Shown here one piece after another: positions 43,098 to 52,063 of a stretch of 64,000 nucleotides of DNA (position 1 is its first letter; the number at the start of each line of letters is the position of its first letter). Source of the stretch: Spirosoma lacussanchae (GTDB taxonomy: Bacteria > Bacteroidota > Bacteroidia > Cytophagales > Spirosomataceae). The translations under genes were made by a program, and so were the position numbers. The notes beneath the pieces are model-generated. The model saw nothing but the letters and a program-made list of their open reading frames with translations. It searched no databases and was not told the DNA's origin. The stretch lies in the NCBI RefSeq assembly GCF_005870035.1, contig NZ_SWJG01000001.1, forward strand, positions 483,639 to 547,638, in the 5' to 3' direction.

Positions 43098-46000
43098 ATG
43101 CGAAAACTATTACTCTATGCTCTTTTCTGGTGCCTGGCCGGACTAACCGCTCAGGCGCAGTCCCGTCTGCTGACGGGCACGGTGAGTTCGGCCGAGGAGG
43201 GGCCGCTACCGGGCGTGAACGTCGTGCTGAAAGGGACGTCGGTCGGTACCACGACCGACTCAAAAGGAAAATATACGTTGAGTGTGCCCAACGACGAGGC
43301 TGTTCTGACCTTCAGCTCCATTGGGTTCATGACCGAAGAAATGAAAGTTGGTAGCCGGTCGGTACTGGATTTTACCCTCCGGTCCGACGTGCGCTCGCTC
43401 TCCGAAGTGGTCGTAACGGCCTTCGGGGTCAAGAAAGAAGTAAAATCACTGGGCTACGGGGTGCAGGAAATCAAAGGCGGTTCGCTCACCGAAGCCCGGG
43501 CCACCAACGTAGCTAACTCCCTGTCGGGTAAAGTAGCGGGTCTGCGCATCAGCAGCAACGGCGGTCCCGGCAGCGGCTCCGCCATTCAGATTCGGGGCGC
43601 AGCCTCGATCTCGGGTAACAACCAGCCCCTGATCGTTGTAGACGGGGTACCAATCCAGCAAACCAGCGAAAAACAGTTTGGTGGTGGCCTTTCTGAAATC
43701 AATCCGGACAACATTCAGGATATCAGCGTACTGAAAGGGCCCAACGCGGCTGCTCTGTACGGCTCGCGGGCGGCTAACGGGGTTATCCTGGTCACGACAA
43801 AATCGGGTGCGGGTACCAAAGGAATTGGGGTCGAGATCAACTCCAACACCACGTTCGAGCGCCCCTGGATTACCCCACAGTTTCAGAATACCTATGCCGG
43901 TGGTAACGGTTACCGCACCTGGTATACCGACGGCTGGAGCGGGGCCATCACCAACCCGGCCGAAATAGCGCAGTACCGGGCCGCCTATGGTCCGCTGGCT
44001 CCGCTGAGCGGCACCGAAGGGACCGACGAAAGCTGGGGCGCGCCTATGGACGGGCGTCTGGTTCGCCACTGGTGGAGCGGTACCGAAGTGGCACCTCTGA
44101 CGCCAGCACCCAACAACTACGCCGATTACTGGCAAACGGGTAAAACGTTTACCAACAACGTGGCGCTGTCGGGTAGTAACGATAAAGGGAACTTTCGGCT
44201 GAGTGTGGGGCGGCTCACCCAGGATGGCATCATGTATTACAATGATTTCTTCCGGAATAACTATAAGCTGAACACCAATTACAACTTCACACCCAAGCTA
44301 AACGTATCGGTCTCGGCCGAGTACGTAAAATCGGGCGGTAACCGGGGCTACCAGGAAGGGCAGCAGTTTATCTGGGCACACCGCCAGACCGACTGGACCA
44401 AGATCCGCAACTGGCGCGATTATTCGGCTACGCACATCCAGCGTGCGCTACCCGGTCGCCCGGCCGATACCGATCCGCCGAACTGGCAGCATACGTTCTT
44501 TACCAACCCCTACTACCTGACCGAGTTACTGCCTTACACCAACGATAAAGACCGGCTGGTAGGCAACATCGCCCTGAACTACAAAATCCTGCCGTCGTTG
44601 AGTGTCATGCTGCGGAGCGGTACCGACTACTGGTCCGATACGCGGATCAACATCATCAACTTTGAGCGGGTTCGGAACGGGAACCAGACGCCGGGCCAGT
44701 ATTCGGAAGAGGTGCTGCGCCGGCAGGAGACGAACCACGACCTGTTGTTCACCTTCAACAAAAACATCACCTCTGAGCTGACTACGACCGTGCAGCTGGG
44801 GGGCGTACAGCGCATCAACTACTACAAACGGAATTTCACCCGGGTGGGTCAGCTGGTCGTAGACGGCGTTTACAACCTGGCCAACTCGAACCCGAGCCAG
44901 AACACGGCCGAAAGTGCCATTCGGGAGTCGCAGATGAACAGCGTATTCGGTTCGGTCGAGTTCGGCTGGCGCAACTCGCTCTTCCTGAACGCTACAGCCC
45001 GTAACGACTGGTCGAGCACGCTGCCCACCGAAGCCCGTTCGTATTTCTACCCATCGGTGTCGGCCTCGGCGGTCCTGACCGAGCTGCTGGGCATTCAGAG
45101 CAACGTGCTGTCGTTCGGTAAAATCCGGGCCAGCGTAGCGCAGGTGGGTAACGACACCGACCCATACCAACTGGCCCAGACCTTCCGGGCGGGTGGTTCC
45201 TGGAACGGATCGATCCCTGAGTTCTACGAAAACACGACCATCGCCAACGCAACGCTCAAGCCCGAAATTACTACCGGTACCGAGCTGGGGGTTGACCTGC
45301 GTTTCCTGAAAGGCCGCATTGGTCTGGACGTGACGTACTATAAGCAGACATCGCGCAACCAGATTCTGGCCGTTGACATCTCGAAAGCCAGCGGCTACAA
45401 CCAGCGGATTCTGAACGCCGGTCAGCTGACCAACCAGGGCGTCGAGATCGTACTGACCGGTACGCCCGTGCGGCTGCCCATGGGCCTGACCTGGGAAACC
45501 ACGCTGAACTTCGCCCGCAACCGCAACCGGGTCGACGCCCTCGCCGACGGCCTGACCACCTACGTGCTCAACACCCGCCAGGGCCTTAACTCCGAGGCTC
45601 GCGTGGGCCAACCCTACGGCACCCTGTTCGGCATCGGTTTCGAGCGGGCACCGGATGGCCAGATCATTTACCGGAACGGGTTGCCTGTCGTCGCTACGGA
45701 CCCCAAAGTGCTGGGTAACATTCAGCCGAAGTGGACCGGTGGCTGGTTGAACACGCTGAGCTACAAAGGCATCGTTCTTTCGGCCCTGGTCGATGTAAAA
45801 ATGGGGGGTGACTTCTACGATGAAGGAACCGGTACCGCCCGCTGGACAGGCCAGTATGAAGAAACGGCCGTTGGTCGCGAAGAAGGAATCATCGGCAAGG
45901 GGGTTGTCAACATCGGTACGGCCGAGAGTCCCCAGTATGTGCCTAACACGGTCATCATGCCCGCCAGCACCCTCTATAGCTACAACAACCCACGCCGGTA

Positions 46001-46265
46001 CCACGAAGCGGTTATCTACGACGGATCGTACGTAAAACTGCGCGAAGCTACCATCGGCTATGCCCTGCCTGCCTCGCTGCTGGCCGGTAAGTTTATCCGC
46101 TCGGCCAAGATTTCGGTCGTAGGCCGGAACCTGCTGATGCTGTTCAGCAACCACCCGCACATCGATCCGGAAGTTGACCGGTTTGGTGGTAACCAGCAGG
46201 GTTTTGCCTATGGCGAGCTACCCTCGTCGCGCAGTGTAGGGGTTAACCTGAATCTAAGTTTTTAA
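43098..46265 (+). CDS. SusC/RagA TonB-linked outer-membrane channel
   Basis: The protein has 1055 residues. Signal ends in GLTAQAQ. A CarboxypepD_reg-like domain (about 22-105, LTGTVSSAEEGPLPGVNVVL) precedes the plug (about 110-230, SLSEVVVTAFGVKKEVKSLG; VVDGVPIQQ). The barrel ends in RSVGVNLNLSF. It differs clearly from the leftward SusC (only the general family pattern is shared), so it serves a different ligand. First gene of a rightward operon with SusD, a lipoprotein and an exported aminotransferase. Confidence 0.97.
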   Translation: MRKLLLYALFWCLAGLTAQAQSRLLTGTVSSAEEGPLPGVNVVLKGTSVGTTTDSKGKYTLSVPNDEAVLTFSSIGFMTEEMKVGSRSVLDFTLRSDVRSLSEVVVTAFGVKKEVKSLGYGVQEIKGGSLTEARATNVANSLSGKVAGLRISSNGGPGSGSAIQIRGAASISGNNQPLIVVDGVPIQQTSEKQFGGGLSEINPDNIQDISVLKGPNAAALYGSRAANGVILVTTKSGAGTKGIGVEINSNTTFERPWITPQFQNTYAGGNGYRTWYTDGWSGAITNPAEIAQYRAAYGPLAPLSGTEGTDESWGAPMDGRLVRHWWSGTEVAPLTPAPNNYADYWQTGKTFTNNVALSGSNDKGNFRLSVGRLTQDGIMYYNDFFRNNYKLNTNYNFTPKLNVSVSAEYVKSGGNRGYQEGQQFIWAHRQTDWTKIRNWRDYSATHIQRALPGRPADTDPPNWQHTFFTNPYYLTELLPYTNDKDRLVGNIALNYKILPSLSVMLRSGTDYWSDTRINIINFERVRNGNQTPGQYSEEVLRRQETNHDLLFTFNKNITSELTTTVQLGGVQRINYYKRNFTRVGQLVVDGVYNLANSNPSQNTAESAIRESQMNSVFGSVEFGWRNSLFLNATARNDWSSTLPTEARSYFYPSVSASAVLTELLGIQSNVLSFGKIRASVAQVGNDTDPYQLAQTFRAGGSWNGSIPEFYENTTIANATLKPEITTGTELGVDLRFLKGRIGLDVTYYKQTSRNQILAVDISKASGYNQRILNAGQLTNQGVEIVLTGTPVRLPMGLTWETTLNFARNRNRVDALADGLTTYVLNTRQGLNSEARVGQPYGTLFGIGFERAPDGQIIYRNGLPVVATDPKVLGNIQPKWTGGWLNTLSYKGIVLSALVDVKMGGDFYDEGTGTARWTGQYEETAVGREEGIIGKGVVNIGTAESPQYVPNTVIMPASTLYSYNNPRRYHEAVIYDGSYVKLREATIGYALPASLLAGKFIRSAKISVVGRNLLMLFSNHPHIDPEVDRFGGNQQGFAYGELPSSRSVGVNLNLSF

Positions 46266-46359
46266 TGGGGATCGGCACGCCAGGCCGCGGTACCGGACAG
46301 GTTGCAACGAGGCCATCCAGTACCGCCAGCCGGACGCTGAAAACGGAAAACGACTAACT

Positions 46360-47820
46360 ATGAAACGCACATTCTTACTCGCTATAGCGGCACTTCTGAC
46401 GGTCTCTTCCTGCACCAAGGAATTTGACAAGATGAACGTGGACCCCAACAACCCAACCAGTCTTGGGCCGCAGTTTCTGCTGCCGTACGCACTCGAATAC
46501 ACTATTGACCGCTCCTGGGGTGGCCGAACCCGCTTCGAGCGGCTCAACCTGGACGGGGCTATGCTCTGGATGCAGTACCTCTCGCGCAATATCTACTCCA
46601 ACGAGGGCGACAATTACGGATTGAGCCCGGCTTTTTACAATAACAACTGGAAAGCCCTGTTTAACGACGGTCTCGTCAACTACCAGCGGATCATTGCCCT
46701 GTCGCAGCCCGGTGGCGCCTATCAGAATACGAACTTTGAAGGTATTGCGCTGGTGATGCGGTCCTGGACGTTCTCGCTGCTGGCGGATCTGTACGGACCA
46801 ATTCCGTATACGGAAGCGCTCAAAGGCACGACCGACACGCCCGTTTACAGTCCGTCTTACGATTCGATGGATAAGATCTACGCTGGGCTGCTGGCCGACC
46901 TAAAAACGGCCAACGATAAGCTGACCGTTGGTGGTTCGGCTGTATCGGGCGATATTCTCTACAACGGCGACATCACCAAGTGGAAGAAGTTTGCCAACTC
47001 GCTGCGGCTGCGGCTGGCTAACCGGCAGGCGGTTAAGAAACCCGCCGAGTCGAAAGCCATCATGGCCGAAATTCTGGGCGATCCGGCCAAGTACCCCATC
47101 TTCACGAGCAACGCCGACAACGCAAGCCTGAAATGCACCACGGTCCTGTCGAGCAGCAACGAACTGTACATGGTGATGGTCAACGACAGCCGTACGGACT
47201 GGAATATGAGCAAAACGTTTGTTGACCGGCTCACCGAACTTGGCGACGCCCGCCTGACGGTGTTTGCTCAACCCAACAAGGATGGTAAATACCTCGGCCA
47301 CGCCAACGGTTTGCCCGATGCCGTTGCCACAACCTACCTGGGTGTCAGCTCGAACATCGGTTCCTATTTCATTCAGCAAACTGCGCCTGAAGTGGTGATG
47401 ACGTTTGCCGAGCTGAACCTGATCCTGGCCGAAGCGGCTCAGGATGGCGATATCAGCGGGTCGGCCCAGAGCTATTTCGAGAGAGGCATAACCGCTTCGT
47501 TCGATCAGTATGGGCTGAAAGTGTCTGACGCGTATCTGAAAACCGTTGGGGCCGTATCGAAAGAGAAAATCATGGAGCAGAAATGGATCGCGCTGTTTGG
47601 CCAGGGCCTCGAAGCCTGGACCGAGTATCGCCGTACGGGCCTGCCGGTGCTGCCGGCCAAAGATCCGCGCGCGGTGTTCGAGAACGACGGCGTTCTGCCC
47701 ACCCGCCTGCCTTATCCGGGCTCAGAAGTGTCGCTGAACGAAGCCAACTACAAGAAAGGCGTCGAGATGATTGGCGGTAAAAACGACACCAAGTCGAAAC
47801 TGTGGTGGTCGGAGAAGTAA
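46360..47820 (+). CDS. SusD/RagB-family lipoprotein (SusD-like_2)
   Basis: The protein has 486 residues. Lipoprotein signal AIAALLTVSSC, followed by TKEFDKMNVDPNNPTSLGP, a typical SusD-like_2 opening. The helical body includes MRSWTFSLLADLYGPIPYTE and a C-terminal WIALFGQGLEAWTEYRRTG, which is the family's usual end. It lies 94 bp after SusC and precedes a small lipoprotein by 34 bp. Confidence 0.95.
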   Translation: MKRTFLLAIAALLTVSSCTKEFDKMNVDPNNPTSLGPQFLLPYALEYTIDRSWGGRTRFERLNLDGAMLWMQYLSRNIYSNEGDNYGLSPAFYNNNWKALFNDGLVNYQRIIALSQPGGAYQNTNFEGIALVMRSWTFSLLADLYGPIPYTEALKGTTDTPVYSPSYDSMDKIYAGLLADLKTANDKLTVGGSAVSGDILYNGDITKWKKFANSLRLRLANRQAVKKPAESKAIMAEILGDPAKYPIFTSNADNASLKCTTVLSSSNELYMVMVNDSRTDWNMSKTFVDRLTELGDARLTVFAQPNKDGKYLGHANGLPDAVATTYLGVSSNIGSYFIQQTAPEVVMTFAELNLILAEAAQDGDISGSAQSYFERGITASFDQYGLKVSDAYLKTVGAVSKEKIMEQKWIALFGQGLEAWTEYRRTGLPVLPAKDPRAVFENDGVLPTRLPYPGSEVSLNEANYKKGVEMIGGKNDTKSKLWWSEK

Positions 47821-47854
47821 AATCACATGTACAACAAACAAGGACTATCGACCA

Positions 47855-48334
47855 ATGAAACGATATAGAATTTACCCGATAATGGCACTGCTGGCTCTGG
47901 GTTCGCTGGCTGGCTGCATGAAGAAAGACGATCCGTTCATCGACCGTGTAGCCGCTCCGGTGCTGGTTGTGATCGACAACGCTACCGGCGATGGGGGTGG
48001 CCTGACGGCCGAGCCCGTGGTATCGCAGAAAGTGACGGGGCCCGTTGTGATGGGCGTGCGGATCTACGAACTCGACAAAAGTGGCATTCTGGATAATAAA
48101 GTCGGGATCGATTCGATTCCGGTGACGTCGCTGACCGTAAGGCTGACCACGCGCGACGGGAAAGCACTCGGTGATCTCAAAACCGACGGAACCGGTAAAG
48201 CCAGCCTCACAAAAACCTGGGCTGAACTGGGCGTAACGGCGCCAAGAGCGGGAAGTAGTGTTCAACTGACCTGGTCAGGCGAGTACAAAGGGCAGGCTTT
48301 CTCGCGGCTGTCCCGAGTACAAGGTGTCAACTAA
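47855..48334 (+). CDS. Small lipoprotein of the SusCD operon
   Basis: The protein has 159 residues from the ATG at 47855 (the frame is open upstream but lacks family character). Lipobox LAGC. The mature protein, about 140 residues, is beta-rich (VVMGVRIYELDKSG) and probably an Ig-like or beta-sandwich fold. It sits after SusD, where accessory surface binding lipoproteins often occur; ligand unknown. Confidence 0.8.
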   Translation: MKRYRIYPIMALLALGSLAGCMKKDDPFIDRVAAPVLVVIDNATGDGGGLTAEPVVSQKVTGPVVMGVRIYELDKSGILDNKVGIDSIPVTSLTVRLTTRDGKALGDLKTDGTGKASLTKTWAELGVTAPRAGSSVQLTWSGEYKGQAFSRLSRVQGVN

Positions 48335-48444
48335 TACGTAAGCAGAGGTTGGTTTACGGCTGGCTTATTGCCCTGGGGCAGCGGCTGGCCGTAAACCAAT
48401 ATCCGTTACAGGAAACCCCATTACCAATAACTCAAAAAATAATT

Positions 48445-49584
48445 ATGTCAATCAATCGTCGTGACTGGCTGCGGGCTGGTCTGGTTTCTGGATTAGGTCT
48501 TGCAACGGCACAGGCCGGATATTGTGAACCATGGCTCGATGCCGCTCCAACGGCGCCGGTGCTGCCGCCCAAAGGGGCCATGAAAGCCCGTCTGTCGGCC
48601 AACGAGAACCCCTATGGCCCGTCGCCCAAGGCGCTGAAAGCCATCAACGATGCTGCGCAGGAAGGCTACCTGTATCCGTTTCAGTATGCTACCCAGCTGC
48701 GTAAGATGATTGCTGAGCAGGAAGGGGTAGCTGAAGAACAGGTGTTGCTGGCGCCCGGCTCGGGATCGCTGCTGATATCGGCTGCGATGCACTACAGCTA
48801 TGCCAAGCCCGGCGGTACGATCATCTCGGCCGATCCTACGTACGAACAATTGATGCGGGCCGCGGTTCAGCACGGCGCCAAATGGGAAAAAGTACCCCTG
48901 ACGGCTGGTAACTACGACCACAACCTGACCGAGATGGAAAAGCGCATCGGAGACAATACGAGCATGGTCTACATCAACAACCCGAACAACCCAACGGGCG
49001 TAACCATCGATCCGGTAGCGTTGCGGGCGTTTGTAGACCGGGTGTCGGCCAAGAAGCCGGTATTTGCCGACGAGGCTTATATTCACTACACCAGCGACCC
49101 GGCCAAATTTTCGGTGATCGACAACGTGAAAAAAGGCCAGAACGTGCTGGTCGCGCGTACGTTCTCAAAAATCTACGGCATGGCTGGCTTGCGGCTGGGC
49201 TACCTGGTTGGTCAGCCCGATACGCTGGCGGCCATCAGCAAGTGGGGCGGGGGACCCGGCGGTCTGACAATGACCACCATCCGGGCCGGTCTTGCCTGCT
49301 ATACCGATCAGGATTTTATCAAGTATTCGCTGGCCAAAGGGCTCGAAGCGCGGGAGTACCTGTACGAAACCCTGAAAAGCAACGGCTATACCTATCTGCC
49401 ATCGGGCACTAACTTCGTGCTGTTCCCGATCCGGATGAAGGGCGAGGATTTCGTAGCCAAGATGATGAGCCAGGGCGTAAGTATTCGTCAGTGGAAATTT
49501 GACGGTCAATACTGGTGCCGCGTGAGCCTGGGTACCATGCCCCAGATGCAGGCCTTTGCAGAAGGGCTGAAAGTGATATCGTAA
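48445..49584 (+). CDS. Tat-type exported PLP aminotransferase (HisC-like)
   Basis: The protein has 379 residues from the ATG at 48445 (the frame extends 96 bp upstream). MSINRRDWLRAG is a twin-arginine signal with a hydrophobic run (LVSGLGLATAQAG). The body is a HisC-like class I/II aminotransferase: SANENPYGPSPKAL, NPNNPTGV, DEAY, and the PLP Lys in RTFSKIYGMAGLRLGY. Tat export delivers it folded with cofactor. As last gene of the SusCD operon it may process an imported amine or amino-acid-like nutrient; this is inference. Confidence 0.9.
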   Translation: MSINRRDWLRAGLVSGLGLATAQAGYCEPWLDAAPTAPVLPPKGAMKARLSANENPYGPSPKALKAINDAAQEGYLYPFQYATQLRKMIAEQEGVAEEQVLLAPGSGSLLISAAMHYSYAKPGGTIISADPTYEQLMRAAVQHGAKWEKVPLTAGNYDHNLTEMEKRIGDNTSMVYINNPNNPTGVTIDPVALRAFVDRVSAKKPVFADEAYIHYTSDPAKFSVIDNVKKGQNVLVARTFSKIYGMAGLRLGYLVGQPDTLAAISKWGGGPGGLTMTTIRAGLACYTDQDFIKYSLAKGLEAREYLYETLKSNGYTYLPSGTNFVLFPIRMKGEDFVAKMMSQGVSIRQWKFDGQYWCRVSLGTMPQMQAFAEGLKVIS

Positions 49585-49595
49585 TTGACTACTCC

Positions 49596-49643
49596 AGAAA
49601 TGGAAAAAGGCGCTGACTTTAGCCAGTGCCTTTTTCCATTTCT
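49596..49643 (+). terminator. Terminator of the rightward SusCD operon
   Basis: Perfect 16-base arms (49596-49611 and 49628-49643, AGAAATGGAAAAAGGC and complement) lie 12 bp after the aminotransferase stop. The T-run serves both directions. Confidence 0.85.
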
Positions 49644-49702
49644 GATCACTTCCGAGTTATGGTTTTGTCGTCTTGTTTATTCGTTGGGATGACGAGACTC
49701 GG

Positions 49703-50611
49703 TTAATATTTATAATCGATTCCCATCTTCTTGGCCATATCGGCAAACATCTGCGGGTCGAAATCGTCGGCGCCGGGCGCGTTTAGCTGCGGCTCTTCGT
49801 CGAGGTCGGGAACCGGGTAGCCGGGTATGGCCCCTTCAATGACTACGCACTCCTGCCCGTCTTCGGGGTGGGGCCCGTTCCAGATCAGACCGGCCTGTTT
49901 GTAGTCTTCCTGGCTAAATGTATACAGCTGCAGGTGAAGCTTCTCGTCCATGAACTTCCGGGCTTCGGGGAACGCATCGTTGCTCAGATCCGGAATGGGC
50001 AGCAGTTTGGTAACCTCTACTCCCGTCAGTTTCTCGAGCGCTTTGGCATACGCTACCACGTGTAAACCACCCCGTACCAGCAGATATCCCACCATGGTCC
50101 GCGCCGTTGGGTCGTCGACCATTTCGTAGACGCGCATCTTGTTGGCCCGGGCTCCGCATTCGAGAAAGAAATTGTGGAGCAGGTCGAGCTTGAGATTACC
50201 GCTACTGAAGACGTTCTCGCCCGACCAGAACCGACCCATCGAATCCATCGGCAAGGATGATTGACCACTGGCTATAAAGTGGCTGGTATTACGCGCATCT
50301 ACACCGTTGGCCAGCGGGGTGGTGGTTGGGTCCATGCCGCGTTTGCTTACGCCCGTCAGCAGGAGGTTTGTCGTGTACGAAACTACCTCGATATGACCGT
50401 ATTCTTCGCCCGCAATAGAGCAGATCAGATCATAAAAAGGCCGTAGTTTCTTACGTCCCCGAAAGTTGAACGACTGGTACGTGTAATTCATCAGGGTCGA
50501 CATCTCCCCGAATTTACCACCCAGCAGCTCCTGCACGGCAGCTGCGCTGTTAGGCGACGGGTTGTTGGGGCGAGGTAGCTCGATCGGCAACCGGTCCATT
50601 TTTAATATCAT
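49703..50611 (-). CDS. Manganese (non-haem) catalase
   Basis: The protein has 302 residues. The di-manganese ligands are visible in order: Glu in GKFGEMSTLMNY, Glu/His in AGEEYGHIEV, Glu in FFLECGARANK and His in GGLHVVAYAKAL. The acidic C-terminus (DEEPQLNAPGADDFDPQ) is common in this family. It breaks down hydrogen peroxide in the cytosol. It stands alone, converging on the SusCD operon, with the MFS gene upstream 136 bp away. Confidence 0.95.
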   Translation of the reverse strand: MILKMDRLPIELPRPNNPSPNSAAAVQELLGGKFGEMSTLMNYTYQSFNFRGRKKLRPFYDLICSIAGEEYGHIEVVSYTTNLLLTGVSKRGMDPTTTPLANGVDARNTSHFIASGQSSLPMDSMGRFWSGENVFSSGNLKLDLLHNFFLECGARANKMRVYEMVDDPTARTMVGYLLVRGGLHVVAYAKALEKLTGVEVTKLLPIPDLSNDAFPEARKFMDEKLHLQLYTFSQEDYKQAGLIWNGPHPEDGQECVVIEGAIPGYPVPDLDEEPQLNAPGADDFDPQMFADMAKKMGIDYKY

Positions 50612-50747
50612 GGCTCTCTGGGTTTGTTGGTTAGAGATGACGCGTATCTATAAAACCAACTATACCTATAGAGATTAGTTATAAAAAAGAAGACCTTTTA
50701 CGTGAATCATGGTGAATATCGGGCCGGGGAGACCGGAACCTCACAAT

Positions 50748-51989
50748 TTACCGGATGGCCACCGGCCGGGTCGGGTCGATCTTAAGCCAGAGTAAAGCGC
50801 TGACCAGCAGGCAGCCGGCAATCATGAAGAGGGGATAATTGAAGTTATGGGTTTGCTCAACGATGATGCCGAATAGGATGGTGATAAAAAAGCCACCCAG
50901 CTGCCCCGCAAAGTTCATGGAACCCGTAACGGTACCGGCGTTGCGCTGCCCAATGTCTACGCATACGGCAAAGGCCACCGGCAGAGCCAGGTCCTTCAGT
51001 AGCACACAGGTGGCCAGCAGGTAGCCTGCAGCCTGATTGTCGGTTGTCAGGCCGGCCAGTAGAAAAAACAGACTCGATAGCCCCAACCCCCCCATGCCTA
51101 CCGCCCGGCGCCCAATCTTGAGGCCGTAGCGTTTGGTGAGCACATCGCTCAGCGCGCCCCCGGCCAGGCAGCCAACGGCCCCCAGCAAGTACGAGAGTGA
51201 AATGAAATTTTTGGTTTGATCTTCGGTCATGCCCCGGCCTTCCTGAAAATATACCGACGACCAGTTCGTGAAGAAATAAGATCCGTAAAAAAACAGATGA
51301 CACATCAGCATCAGCGCCCAGAGGTCAGGGTTACGGATAATGGTCTGCCACGGAATACGGTGGTCGGTCTGCCGAAGGTTCCGGCCGGTTTCAATTTCGT
51401 CAACTTCGGCGGGGCTAATGCCGGGCTGGGTAGCGGGCTCATCGCGGAACCACACGTACCAGCCGATGGCCCACAGAACCCCCATGAAACCGAGGATGGC
51501 AAACGCCCAGCGCCAGCCCGCCCAGTGGACGAGTGGAATCACAATAAGCGGAGTTAGCGCACCACCCAGTCGACCGGCGGCCCAGATGACCGACTGCGCC
51601 CGGCCGACCTCAATAGCGGGAAACCAGCGCGCAATGGCGATAGACGAGTTCGGGTAAGCCCCGGCCTCACCGGCGCCGAACAGAAACCGAACCACCAGCA
51701 GATACAGAAACGAGAAGGCGGTGCCGGTCAGGGCCGTGAAACCCGACCACCAGAGCACCACCCGGGTCAGCACCCGTCTTGGCCCGATCCGGTCGCCGAG
51801 CGTACCCGTCGGTATTTCGAACAGGGCATACGAGAGCGAGAAAGCCCCCAGAATCCAGCCGAACTGCTGGTTATCGAGCTGGAGGTCGGCCTTCACGTAC
51901 TTGCTGACTACGTTCATGCAAACGCGGTCGAGGTAGGTGATGGTCGACAGGAGAAATAAACCGGTTAGAACGCGGTATCGGACTTTCAT
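50748..51989 (-). CDS. MFS transporter, ACS (anion:cation symporter) type
   Basis: The protein has 413 residues with 12 predicted helices. The ACS start TYLDRVCMNVVSKYVKADL and GTLGDRIGPRR (loop 2-3 MFS motif), GAGEAGAYPNSSIAIARWFP are typical of hexuronate/glucarate or tartrate carriers. Likely substrate: an organic acid such as a hexuronate, by family only. The downstream neighbour is the Mn catalase. Confidence 0.92.
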   Translation of the reverse strand: MKVRYRVLTGLFLLSTITYLDRVCMNVVSKYVKADLQLDNQQFGWILGAFSLSYALFEIPTGTLGDRIGPRRVLTRVVLWWSGFTALTGTAFSFLYLLVVRFLFGAGEAGAYPNSSIAIARWFPAIEVGRAQSVIWAAGRLGGALTPLIVIPLVHWAGWRWAFAILGFMGVLWAIGWYVWFRDEPATQPGISPAEVDEIETGRNLRQTDHRIPWQTIIRNPDLWALMLMCHLFFYGSYFFTNWSSVYFQEGRGMTEDQTKNFISLSYLLGAVGCLAGGALSDVLTKRYGLKIGRRAVGMGGLGLSSLFFLLAGLTTDNQAAGYLLATCVLLKDLALPVAFAVCVDIGQRNAGTVTGSMNFAGQLGGFFITILFGIIVEQTHNFNYPLFMIAGCLLVSALLWLKIDPTRPVAIR

Positions 51990-52063
51990 CGGCTGGGCGC
52001 GAAGGGGATAGGGTTTGGCCGGGCAAGCTAAGCAATTCTGCCTGTTCTGTCCTAACCGCCCCC

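Noticed and set aside
44526-46160. 544-codon minus-strand ORF
   Set aside because: It is antisense to the SusC barrel; no recognisable motif.
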